NCBI GenBank assembly: GCA_900552955.1
Contig: USBO01000025.1
Location: forward strand, 1 to 16,593
Direction of reading: 5' to 3'
Length of the DNA: 16,593 nt
Source of the DNA: an uncultured Alistipes sp.
Lineage (GTDB): Bacteria > Bacteroidota > Bacteroidia > Bacteroidales > Rikenellaceae
The notes below the pieces were generated by a model, which had not been told where the DNA came from, searched no databases, and worked only from the letters and a program-made list of their open reading frames with translations. Below are positions 1 to 7,082 of this stretch, piece after piece. Position 1 is the stretch's first letter; every line of letters starts with the position of its first letter. Position numbers and translations under genes: made by a program.

Positions 1-1196
1 AATTCAAGAGCGCTGTCGAGCCTTACATCCTCGACCGGATGTCGGAGGCCAACCGCGAGCAGATGTCGGCGCTCGTGGGTTCGATGTGGGACGTCGTCGT
101 GGAGGAGGTTGCAGCCTCGCGCGGCCTCACCGCTGAGGAACTGAATGCTTGCGCCGACGATCTTTCGGCGCTTTTGGCCGACGATGCCGTCGCCAGGCGG
201 CTGGTCGACGGCGTGAAATACGAAGACGAGATGAACGACCTGTTCGCCGAGGCGGGCGTCGAGCCCGACAGCGACGGCGAGTACCGTTTCGTGTCGCTCG
301 GACGCTACGCTTCGCAGTTGGAACCCGACATGAAACACCTCGGAGCCGGTCGCGTGACGGTGCTCTATGCCGACGGCCAGATCGTCGACGGCGAGGGCTC
401 CGATGCCGTCTACGGCAACACGCTGGCGGCGCAGTTGCGCGACCTGCGCCTCGACGAGGGGGTCAAGGCGGTGGTCGTGCGCGTCAATTCGCCCGGCGGC
501 AGCGCGCTGGCTTCGGACGTGATCTGGCGCGAGATGGAGCTGCTCAGAGCCGAGAAGCCGGTGATCGTCTCGATGGGCGCCTATGCCGCCAGCGGCGGGT
601 ACTACATCTCGGCGCCGGCCGACGCCATTCTCGCCGACCGTCTCACGCTGACGGGGTCGATCGGCGTGTTCGGCATGTTCCTCGACGCGGGCGCCGCCAT
701 GAAACAGAAGTTGGGCATCACCGTCGACGGCGTCAGGAGCAACCGTTCGGCCGATATGAGCATGTTCCGCCCCCTGACGCCGACCGAGCGGGCCGTGATG
801 CTGCGCAGCGTGGATCGGGTCTACGAGACCTTCACGGGCATCGTGGCCGAGGGGCGCAACCTGCCGATCGAAAAGGTGCTGGAGATTGCGGGCGGCCGCG
901 TGTGGAGCGGTGCCGATGCGCTCGGAATCGGGCTGATCGACTCCTACGGCGGACTGAAGAGCGCCATCGCCGTGGCGGTCGACAAGGCCGGTCTGGGCGA
1001 GGAATATCGCATCGAGGAGGTGCGCGAAGCGCCGCACGGGCTGGCGGCCATCTTCGCCGCCCTCAACGCACGGGTCGAGGCCCACGTCGAACATTCGGAG
1101 CTGTTCGGCCTCTACGACGAATACCGCCACGTCCGCGAAGCGCTCGCGCAGCAGGGCGTGCTGACCTACTGTCCCTATCGCTTCGCCTTCGAGTAG
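1..1196 (+). CDS. sppA: Signal peptide peptidase SppA, 67K type (5' end outside window)
   Basis: Membrane-anchored serine protease of family S49, which in known members degrades leftover signal peptides in the cell envelope. The reading frame is open from the window edge (first full codon at 3-5), so the ATG at 39 is internal; about 397 residues are visible against roughly 600 for the double-domain family, so about 200 N-terminal residues, including any membrane anchor, are missing. The visible part starts with FKSAVEP, whose Lys (6-8) matches the general-base Lys209 of E. coli SppA. The nucleophile Ser is in AASGGYY (codon 591-593). The Lys-Ser distance is 195 residues here and 200 in E. coli, so the catalytic dyad looks complete. 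The SPGGS motif (around 490-505) and the TGSIGVFG segment (around 650-675) are also typical. It ends 68 bases before a convergent lipoprotein gene, with a shared terminator between them. Identification is firm. Confidence 0.95.
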   Translation, partial: FKSAVEPYILDRMSEANREQMSALVGSMWDVVVEEVAASRGLTAEELNACADDLSALLADDAVARRLVDGVKYEDEMNDLFAEAGVEPDSDGEYRFVSLGRYASQLEPDMKHLGAGRVTVLYADGQIVDGEGSDAVYGNTLAAQLRDLRLDEGVKAVVVRVNSPGGSALASDVIWREMELLRAEKPVIVSMGAYAASGGYYISAPADAILADRLTLTGSIGVFGMFLDAGAAMKQKLGITVDGVRSNRSADMSMFRPLTPTERAVMLRSVDRVYETFTGIVAEGRNLPIEKVLEIAGGRVWSGADALGIGLIDSYGGLKSAIAVAVDKAGLGEEYRIEEVREAPHGLAAIFAALNARVEAHVEHSELFGLYDEYRHVREALAQQGVLTYCPYRFAFE

Positions 1197-1213
1197 GCAA
1201 ATGCCCGACAGCG

Positions 1214-1246
1214 AAACCCCCGATACCATCCGGTATCGGGGGTTTT
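1214..1246. terminator. Bidirectional intrinsic terminator between convergent genes
   Basis: A perfect 14-bp stem (1214-1227 with 1232-1245) closes a 4-base loop. It is A-rich on the 5' side and ends in TTTT on the 3' side, so it can work in both directions. It would end sppA from the left and the lipoprotein operon (stop at 1264) from the right. Confidence 0.9.
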
Positions 1247-1263
1247 CGTACGGTGCCCGACGC

Positions 1264-3135
1264 TTATCGCAGCGGGAGGAAGAAGCGGAAGCCCATCGTC
1301 GTCGAATAGTAGTTGTAGATCACGGCGTCGCGGCTGAATGTAAAGCCGTTGGAGGCGAAGGATTGCCAGAAACCGCCGCGCACGGCACGCGTCTCGTCGC
1401 CGTAATAGTCATCGGCGGCGGAGATGTCCTTGCAACGCGGGTCGAGCGCCGTGCCGTAGGGGAAGTTGGCCGAGTTGAACCAGTCGGCGCACAGCTCCGA
1501 TACGTTGCCGCTCATGTCGTAGATACCCAGGTAGTTGGGTTTCAGCTTGGCCACGGGGTGCGTGCCGCCGTTGAAACTGCCGGAGGGAGACATCGCATTC
1601 GGATCGTCGCCGTTGCCGACATAGAGCCCCAGACAGGAGCTGCCTTCCGAGTCGCAGTTCTGACAGGACCACATCAGTTCGTCGGGATCGTTGCCGCCGG
1701 CGAAGAACTGGTACATCGCCTCGGGATTCCATTCGCTGCCCGTGGCGGCGTATTCCCATTGCGCCTCGGAGGGGAGATACTCTTCGGTCTTTTCGGTGTC
1801 GGGATAGCCGAGGATCTTGTGCGCCATATACCAGCTGTAGGCTGCCGCTCCGGTGTGGGTCACGCCGATCATCGGATAGTCGGCATAGCTGCCCTCGGTG
1901 GTCGTCTCGCCGTCGGCCGAGAGGATCGGGCCGCTCTTGGGCACCCATTTGCCGCCTTTCTGTTCGATCTGGAGGATTTTGTCGTCGAGCACGCCCATGT
2001 AACCGGCCAGCCATGCGCCCAATTGGTGACTGGCAGGGTTGCGTACGTTGAGGAAGTCGCAGTACTGCTGGTTGGTCACCTCCGTGCGGCCGATCCAGAA
2101 GGAGTTGACCTTGTAGTCCTTGTCGAGGATCTGCTGCGGAGTGAGGCCGTCGACGCCCAGCCCGCAGATGTTGAGCGAACCGCCCGGGACATAGACCATC
2201 GGAATGTGGGTGTCGTAGGCCGCAAGTCCGCTCATCTCGGCCGTGTAGGAGGTGGCGACTTCGAAGTTCAGCCCCTTGGGCTTGGACGTCGTGTAGGTGA
2301 CGGGCGTGCCGTCGGCCCGCTCGGCCGAGACGTAGAAAGTGACCTTCTTGTCGGAGAGGTCGGCGGGGAGCATCATCATGTGAGCCGTGACGGTCTGGCC
2401 GGCGGTGACCGTGCCGTTCTTGAATCCTACCGTCAGGCAGCGCGAGGGGGTGCCCCAGCCTTTGGCTGCCGGAGCATCGGCCGTGAGGTCGACGACGCCC
2501 TTGTCGTAGAGGATGTTCTGGTCGACGCTCATCGTCAGGAAGCGCACCGTGGCGGCTTCGGGCAGTGAGAATTCGAAACTCATCTTGACGGCCAGATAGC
2601 TCAGTTGAAGCTGCGCCCTGCCGTCGACGAGCTCGACGGGTTTCGAGGCCATGTAGGCGTAACGTCCCAGATGGGCTTCGGCCTGCGCGCCGAAGCCGTC
2701 CTGCATCTGCCCGTTGAAGCCGATCTTGGCGGCCGTCGGGAGGATGGGCTCGGGTTCATCGAGGAGATAGGGGTTCTCCGCCGCATAGGGAACCAGTACG
2801 TAGAGCTTGTCGCCCTCCTCGTAGCCGATCTTACCGGCGAAGGTGCCTTCGGCCGTACCTGCGCCGCTCGTCAGCAGGAATTTCGCGGGAGCGGTCGACG
2901 CGGCGTTGAAGACGCCGATCGAATCCTGCTCGCTCCACACGGCGCGGTCGCCCGCGATGGCGACGCGCGACCCCCCCCCGAGCGTTTTGGTCTCGGGGTG
3001 CACGCCGAAGAGTTCGATTTCGGCGCCTTCGGCCGGAGCCGGATTCATGTCGTCCGCCCATTCGGTCGGATCGGTGCTGCACGCGCCCAGCAACAGGGCG
3101 CCTGCGGCCAAATACCAGATATGATTCTTTTTCAT
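1264..3135 (-). CDS. Lipoprotein with Mfa-like N-terminal and SUMF1/FGE-fold C-terminal domain
   Basis: A 623-residue predicted lipoprotein. The N-terminus has a Lys-Lys start, a hydrophobic stretch and lipobox LGAC (Cys19). Residues about 36-305 resemble fimbrillin/Mfa-like domains of Bacteroidota (pattern W-x5-DSIGVF and a closing hydrophobic repeat). Residues about 311-622 are a SUMF1/FGE-sulfatase-type (PvdO/EgtB-like) domain: IPMVYVPGG, FWIGRTEVTNQQYCDFL, EYLPSEAQWEYAATG, GIYDMSGNVSELC, AVRGGFW (586-590) and the closing GFRFFLPL. True formylglycine-generating enzymes have cysteines soon after the RGGSW segment; none follow here, so formylglycine synthesis is unlikely and a binding or structural role is more plausible (inference). 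It lies 22 bases downstream of the BACON lipoprotein gene and is probably cotranscribed with it. Codons 53-55 are a G9 run (2971-2979), a possible slippage site. Substrate or partner unknown. Confidence 0.85.
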   Translation of the reverse strand: MKKNHIWYLAAGALLLGACSTDPTEWADDMNPAPAEGAEIELFGVHPETKTLGGGSRVAIAGDRAVWSEQDSIGVFNAASTAPAKFLLTSGAGTAEGTFAGKIGYEEGDKLYVLVPYAAENPYLLDEPEPILPTAAKIGFNGQMQDGFGAQAEAHLGRYAYMASKPVELVDGRAQLQLSYLAVKMSFEFSLPEAATVRFLTMSVDQNILYDKGVVDLTADAPAAKGWGTPSRCLTVGFKNGTVTAGQTVTAHMMMLPADLSDKKVTFYVSAERADGTPVTYTTSKPKGLNFEVATSYTAEMSGLAAYDTHIPMVYVPGGSLNICGLGVDGLTPQQILDKDYKVNSFWIGRTEVTNQQYCDFLNVRNPASHQLGAWLAGYMGVLDDKILQIEQKGGKWVPKSGPILSADGETTTEGSYADYPMIGVTHTGAAAYSWYMAHKILGYPDTEKTEEYLPSEAQWEYAATGSEWNPEAMYQFFAGGNDPDELMWSCQNCDSEGSSCLGLYVGNGDDPNAMSPSGSFNGGTHPVAKLKPNYLGIYDMSGNVSELCADWFNSANFPYGTALDPRCKDISAADDYYGDETRAVRGGFWQSFASNGFTFSRDAVIYNYYSTTMGFRFFLPLR

Positions 3136-3157
3136 TATTTTCCGAGATTTAAGAGAT

Positions 3158-4903
3158 TTACCATCTGCCGCCGGGTTTCCATTGGCTCAGTTGTCCGCCC
3201 GCCGAAGCGTCCACGTCGGGTTTGGGATCGGGCCCGGGGCCCGGATCGGGTTCCGTTCCGCCGCCCAGGTTGGTGAAGGTGATCGGGCCGGTGTAGGTGC
3301 CCGTGATGGCGTGGGGCGTCGTTTCGTTGTCGTCGACGAACTGATAGTCGACGGTGTAGCTCTCGCCGTCGCGGGCGATGACGACCCGACCGCTCGTGAA
3401 CGGCGCCATGCCGCCCAGTTGCGCCTCGCCGTCGATGTTGGCCAGCAGCCGGTACCAGCTTCCGCCGAAGACGGGATCGCCGTTCTCATCTTTGGTCAGA
3501 TGGCCCGGGACGACGGTTCCCTTGACCATATCCGAGGTGCCGATCTTGTCGATCTCCTTCTCGATGACGGTGTAGGTGCCTTCGATGGCCCCCTCCTTCT
3601 GCGCCTCGGGATCGACGTTGAGCGTCAGGATCATGTTGTCGATCGTGGCTTGCGCCAGATCGCCGTAGAAACTCAGCTCCAGCGCGCGGGCGGCGATCGC
3701 TGCGTCGGCATACTGATGGAACGTGCCGCTGGCCTGCGTCAGCGAGGGCTGGACGCTCCGGTCGAGCGTCGAGAGGTGTTTGATCGTATCGTCGTAGAAG
3801 ACCATCTGACCCTCGTAACGCGCTTTGTAGGTCGTGTTGTCGTCCACCGTCAGGTCGAGATCGATGGTGTAGCCTGCGGCCGACCGTGCGATCGTCACGC
3901 TGCCGCCCGTGGTGTAGTGCGTGGCGGTCTTGGCGCCCGAGGCGTCGTACTCCCAGATGTAGCTCACCTCGTCCGAGTTGAAGGTGTAGCGCTCTATGGG
4001 CGTGAGCGTGTAGCTTGGCGAGTAGCTGCCGGCCACGACCGTTTCCACCTTGTCGAAGGTCGTGGCGGGGATGTTGAGGTCGAGCTGGATGATCCGGCCC
4101 GGGTAGGTCAGCGCACCGTTCTGCAGGGGCATGTCGGTCAGGATGATGTAGAGGTCGTTGAGCGTACCGGCCGTACCCCAGTAGTCGCCGGCCCAGTAGG
4201 CCTCGGCGAGAGTCAGCGCGACCGCTTCGCCGGGATCGAACTTCGCGGCCTGCGTCACGGCGACGCTGACCGTTTCGACGCCTTCGCCGGCGAAGACGAT
4301 CGTCGTCGAAAGCGGTGTCGGGGCGGTGTTGGGATCGGCCTTCACGACGACGGTGGCGTCGCCGTCGCCGCTGCCGCCCGTGATCGTGAGCCACGCGGCG
4401 TCGCAGGTCGCCGTCCAGTTCACGTCCCTTGCCGTGACGGTCAGTTCGAGCGTCTCGCCCTCGGCCTTGAACGACAGCGCCTCGGGGGCGACGCTCAGCG
4501 AGGGCTGCGCGGGCTCGGCGGCAGCGGCCTGCTTCACGGTGACGGTGATCGGCTCGACACCCTTGCCCGTCACGACGATCGAGGAGGTCAGCTCGGCCGC
4601 CGTCTTGTTGGGTGCGGCGGTCACCTTGACGGTGGCGTCGCCGTCGCCGCTGCCGCCCGCGACGGTCAGCCAGTCGTCGACGGCTTCGGCCTTCCATGTC
4701 ACGTTTTCGGCCTCGACGCTCAGCTCGAGCGTCTCGCCTTCGGCTTTGAACGTCAGCGATGCGGGCGCGACGCTGAGCGACGGCACCCCAGCGGGCGGTT
4801 CGGGAGTCGGCTCGGGCGTGTCGACGTCGTTGCTGTCGCTGCACGCTCCCAGAGAGAGGGTCAGCGCGAGCAGCACCCTCGGAAAGTAGAATTTCAGACT
4901 CAT
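3158..4903 (-). CDS. Tandem BACON-domain surface lipoprotein
   Basis: A 581-residue predicted lipoprotein with lipobox LGAC (Cys21). The following SDSNDVD is acidic and resembles the lipoprotein export signal of Bacteroidota, suggesting surface exposure (inference). A Pro/Glu/Thr linker leads into two BACON-type Ig-like domains, residues about 42-126 and 135-219, in register at 93 residues. Each has SLSVAP, FKAEGETLEL, an aromatic W followed by W-L-T, GGSGDGDATV and a closing VTQAA/VKQAA. BACON domains are typical of Bacteroidota extracellular proteins and often act as spacers or carbohydrate/mucin-binding modules. Residues about 225-545 are a beta-rich region I cannot assign. The C-terminus is a Pro/Asp/Gly-rich linker and a short tail ending QWKPGGRW. 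First gene of a two-gene operon. No catalytic motif seen, so function is unknown; binding of a host or dietary ligand is plausible. Confidence 0.85.
   Translation of the reverse strand: MSLKFYFPRVLLALTLSLGACSDSNDVDTPEPTPEPPAGVPSLSVAPASLTFKAEGETLELSVEAENVTWKAEAVDDWLTVAGGSGDGDATVKVTAAPNKTAAELTSSIVVTGKGVEPITVTVKQAAAAEPAQPSLSVAPEALSFKAEGETLELTVTARDVNWTATCDAAWLTITGGSGDGDATVVVKADPNTAPTPLSTTIVFAGEGVETVSVAVTQAAKFDPGEAVALTLAEAYWAGDYWGTAGTLNDLYIILTDMPLQNGALTYPGRIIQLDLNIPATTFDKVETVVAGSYSPSYTLTPIERYTFNSDEVSYIWEYDASGAKTATHYTTGGSVTIARSAAGYTIDLDLTVDDNTTYKARYEGQMVFYDDTIKHLSTLDRSVQPSLTQASGTFHQYADAAIAARALELSFYGDLAQATIDNMILTLNVDPEAQKEGAIEGTYTVIEKEIDKIGTSDMVKGTVVPGHLTKDENGDPVFGGSWYRLLANIDGEAQLGGMAPFTSGRVVIARDGESYTVDYQFVDDNETTPHAITGTYTGPITFTNLGGGTEPDPGPGPDPKPDVDASAGGQLSQWKPGGRW
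4247..4780 (-). repeat. Tandem repeat encoding two BACON domains (279-bp period)
   Basis: The two BACON units repeat at 93 codons. At DNA level a 32-base stretch is identical at 4349-4380 and 4628-4659, exactly 279 bases apart, with further similarity around FKAEGETLEL. Because the period is in frame, recombination between copies could add or remove a domain without breaking the gene. Confidence 0.85.
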
Positions 4904-5361
4904 AGATCGGGGTTTTGTGATCCGGACGCAACGGCCGGAGCCGGTCGTCGTCGCCCGAAGCGGTTAAAATTATGTGTGAGGAGAATGATCGGCGTTTGTG
5001 GTCGGAGCGATTCGCCTGCATGCCGTGCGGGCGTCGCGCCGCTGCGACGGGACGGTGACGAACGGATGCGGGGCTTAGCCCGTTCGGGGGAGCACGGTGG
5101 GTTCTGCATGCGGTCGAGAGAGTCGGGTGAGGTGGCGTATCTTTCTTAATCCGCTCAAAATTAAGGAAAATTTTTCAAACAACAGTATGTTTAATAGTAA
5201 AACAGTCGTAAATAATAGAAAAACGGATAATAATTTTTTATCTGAAATGCGATTGTTGATTATTTTTCGGAAGTAAAACCGCTGAATCGTTTCAGTACCT
5301 TCGTCATTTGCGTTCGATTCCTTATAATTCGTCAAATCCGCATTTTCCGTTCGGCGACGGA
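4904..5361. other. 458-base gene-poor region with an AT-rich core
   Basis: Between the BACON lipoprotein start and the PepSY-gene terminator. 4904-5145 is GC-rich and lacks a convincing gene. 5161-5280 holds 29 G or C in 120 bases (24%), very unlike the surrounding GC-rich DNA. The core has several short inverted repeats (GAAAA/TTTTC near 5167, GATAA/TTATC near 5225-5242, CTGAA/TTCAG at 5282-5295). A minus-strand frame of 86 codons (5335-5075) crosses it, but it runs from AT-rich into GC-rich DNA with no codon consistency. The island may be an upstream control region for the lipoprotein operon or a small RNA locus; I cannot decide from sequence. Confidence 0.6.
4965..4972 (-). promoter_or_regulatory. 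Weak candidate -7 box for the BACON lipoprotein operon
   Basis: On the minus strand this reads TAATTTTA, close to Bacteroidota TAnnTTTG except for the last base. It lies about 60 bases before the ATG at 4903. No convincing -33 element is visible, so this is tentative. Confidence 0.3.
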
Positions 5362-5395
5362 CAAAAAAAGACCCCGACCCGCAGAGGGCCGGGGT
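5362..5395 (-). terminator. Intrinsic terminator of the PepSY-like gene
   Basis: Ten-bp stem 5371-5380 with 5386-5395 around GCAGA; the one imperfect pair is a G-U wobble on the minus-strand RNA. It is followed on that strand by seven T (5363-5369). It starts 25 bases after the stop of the PepSY-like gene. Confidence 0.9.
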
Positions 5396-5419
5396 ATGAA
5401 ACCTGTGTGTGACGGCAGA

Positions 5420-6001
5420 CTATCGTCTTCCGCCGGAGAGCTGCATCGTGCGGTCGCCGGAAATGCCTGTGCGGTCGTCGGACTCCGTTCGGGGCCGTCG
5501 GTCGCGCATCAGGTGCCGGCGCAGGTTGTGCTCGTCCGAATCGAAGAGCAGTTCCGTCCCGTCGGCGAGCCGCACCGAGATACCGTTGCGTTCAAGACCG
5601 ATTTCGGTGACGGCGCGACCCGGGTATTTCTCCTTCACGTCGGCGGCGATCTGCGGCGGAATGAGCTTCGCGGGGATGCCGGCGGCACATGCCATGTCGG
5701 TCCATTCGCCGTTTTGCGAGAACATGATTTCGTCGCCGTTGTCGAAGCGCACCTTGTAGGCGAAGAGTCGGGCCGAGGGGTCGAAGCGGATGCGTTCGAC
5801 GCGATCCTGCGCATAGAAGTCGCGGATGAATGCCTGCGCGGCCTCGGGCAGCGCATCGAAATTCACCGTGCGGTTTTCGACCATCCGCTCTTTCACGGGC
5901 ATCCGGTCGTTGTGTCGGTCGAGTTGAGGGGCGGCGGTCGCCGCCGTTGCGGAGGCCGCGATGACGAGGAGCGCGGCGACCGTCAGAATCCGGTTTTTCA
6001 T
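5420..6001 (-). CDS. Secreted PepSY-like domain protein
   Basis: A 193-residue protein with a clear signal peptide (MKNRILTVAALLVIAASATA, cleavage probably near the following ATAA). After it come two halves of the PepSY-like fold common in Bacteroidota: LPEAAQAFIRDFYA...VRFDNGDEIMFSQNGEW, then IPAKLIPPQIAADVKEKYPG...VRLADGTELLFD. Such proteins are periplasmic or surface and usually of unknown role; some PepSY domains inhibit peptidases. The tail (about 30 residues) is rich in Arg and Asp and looks disordered. I chose the ATG at 6001 because it begins the signal peptide; the frame stays open further upstream into the esterase region, but that part has no secretory character. Stands alone with its own terminator. 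An M13 peptidase is encoded nearby, but no functional link is shown. Confidence 0.85.
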   Translation of the reverse strand: MKNRILTVAALLVIAASATAATAAPQLDRHNDRMPVKERMVENRTVNFDALPEAAQAFIRDFYAQDRVERIRFDPSARLFAYKVRFDNGDEIMFSQNGEWTDMACAAGIPAKLIPPQIAADVKEKYPGRAVTEIGLERNGISVRLADGTELLFDSDEHNLRRHLMRDRRPRTESDDRTGISGDRTMQLSGGRR

Positions 6002-6049
6002 ACGTTGTAGTGTTTTTAAGGCTTTGACCGCCGACGTCCAAATACCGCA

Positions 6050-6089
6050 CCAAAAGCGCAGCGGGACGGAGCCCGCCGCACCGTCCCGC
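6050..6089 (-). terminator. Likely terminator after the esterase gene
   Basis: Perfect 9-bp GC-rich stem 6061-6069 with 6081-6089 around an 11-base loop, followed on the minus strand by a short T tract (CTTTTGG). It lies 7 bases past the esterase stop. The T tract is weak, so read-through into the PepSY-like gene is possible. Confidence 0.6.
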
Positions 6090-6096
6090 CCTGCCG

Positions 6097-6957
6097 CTAT
6101 TTCACGTAGCGGCTGAAGAACCGCCAGATCTCCTCGGGCGTGTCCATATCCTTTTCGGCCCAGCTGTGGCCGCCGCCGATGATCTCGTAGAGCCACACCT
6201 CGTTGCCGTTCGTGCCGCCCGTGAAGCGGTGCGCCGCGACGGGATGCCGCCGCACGGCCAGCGTGTCGATCTGTTCGCGCACGCAGCGGTTGACAGCCAC
6301 CCAATGGCCCACGGCGATCTCGACGGGCAGGTAGGCTCCCCAGCCGCCGTCGTTGGAGAGGTCGCCCTCCCACGCCGAGGTGCGATCCTCGGTGCCGTGG
6401 ATTTCGAAGAGCGGGATCGGCACGGGGGCGTCGTAGCGGCGGTAGATCCACTCCATCGTCAGCCCCGAGATGGGCGCCACGGCGGCGAACGCGTCGGGGC
6501 GGGTGTAGGCCAGCAGGTAGCACATCTCGCCGCCGTTGGACATGCCCGTGCAGAAGGTGCTCGCGGGGCTCAGTCCGTGTTTCCGCTGCAATCGCTCGGC
6601 GAGTTTGCACAGGAACGACACGTCGTCGACGGTCATGCCGGCCTGAAAGGGATAGCCGACGTTCCAGCAGTTCTTGCCGCGGCCGTCCTTCGTCCCCTGC
6701 GGGTAGCAGACCGCGAATCCGTGGCGGTCGGCAGCCTCGTTGAACCCGTGGTGATCGAGGTTGAAGTCGCTGCCGTAGCCGTGCAGGACGAAGACCAGCG
6801 GTGCGCCGTCGGGCAGTTTTTCGGGCAGATAGAGGCGGTAGGTGCGCGTCAGACCGTCGACGGTGCAGGTCTCGACGGAGGCTCGGGCGTCGGCTCCCGC
6901 GGCCGGAAGGGCGCGGAGCAGCAGCGCGAGGATGCAGAGCGGAAGCGTGCGTTTCAT
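6097..6957 (-). CDS. Secreted alpha/beta-hydrolase esterase, PHB depolymerase/LpqC family
   Basis: A 286-residue protein with a signal peptide (hydrophobic core residues 5-17, cleavage near ALPAAGA). It fits the family called polyhydroxybutyrate depolymerase, LpqC or feruloyl/acetyl-xylan esterase (CE1-like). The parts of a serine esterase are present: oxyanion HGYG (59-62), nucleophile Ser140 in GMSNGG, Asp191 in HGTEDRTSAW and His264 in GGGHSW. The segments CYPQGTKDG, NCWNVGY and VDDVSFL are typical of LpqC proteins. In gut Bacteroidota such enzymes more likely cut ester side groups of plant polysaccharides or other esters than storage polymer (inference); the true substrate is not readable. 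It appears to be a single-gene unit between two terminators. Confidence 0.9.
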   Translation of the reverse strand: MKRTLPLCILALLLRALPAAGADARASVETCTVDGLTRTYRLYLPEKLPDGAPLVFVLHGYGSDFNLDHHGFNEAADRHGFAVCYPQGTKDGRGKNCWNVGYPFQAGMTVDDVSFLCKLAERLQRKHGLSPASTFCTGMSNGGEMCYLLAYTRPDAFAAVAPISGLTMEWIYRRYDAPVPIPLFEIHGTEDRTSAWEGDLSNDGGWGAYLPVEIAVGHWVAVNRCVREQIDTLAVRRHPVAAHRFTGGTNGNEVWLYEIIGGGHSWAEKDMDTPEEIWRFFSRYVK

Positions 6958-6980
6958 AGCGGGGATCGATTTGGTTCCGG

Positions 6981-6988
6981 TAAAGTTA
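6981..6988 (-). promoter_or_regulatory. Candidate -7 box for the esterase gene
   Basis: Reads TAACTTTA on the minus strand, one base off TAnnTTTG and nearly the same as the metG box TAACTTTG. It would give a leader of under 20 bases. No clear -33 element. Confidence 0.4.
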
Positions 6989-7022
6989 CGGATTCTTCGG
7001 CGAAGATCGTCGGCGAGGACGA

Positions 7023-7059
7023 ATAAAAACCCCGAATCTCCCGGCCGGGAGATTCGGGG
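7023..7059 (-). terminator. Strong intrinsic terminator of the M13 peptidase gene
   Basis: Perfect 15-bp inverted repeat (7030-7044 with 7045-7059), followed on the minus strand by TTTTTATTC. It lies 23 bases past the peptidase stop. Confidence 0.92.
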
Positions 7060-7082
7060 CATGGCGATGCGCGGTGGGGCGC

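Noticed and set aside
1264..2205. Active formylglycine-generating enzyme (sulfatase activator)
   Set aside because: The catalytic cysteines after the RGG motif are missing and no sulfatase gene is nearby.
5161..5280. AT-rich island as replication origin unwinding region
   Set aside because: No cluster of TTATCCACA-type DnaA boxes is present, and dnaA or other origin genes are not in the window, although parS sites suggest oriC may be in the wider region.
5075..5335. 86-codon minus-strand frame with a hydrophobic stretch across the AT-rich island
   Set aside because: The hydrophobic part follows from T-rich DNA, the frame crosses a sharp composition change, no ribosome site or promoter is clear, and the C-terminal third looks random.
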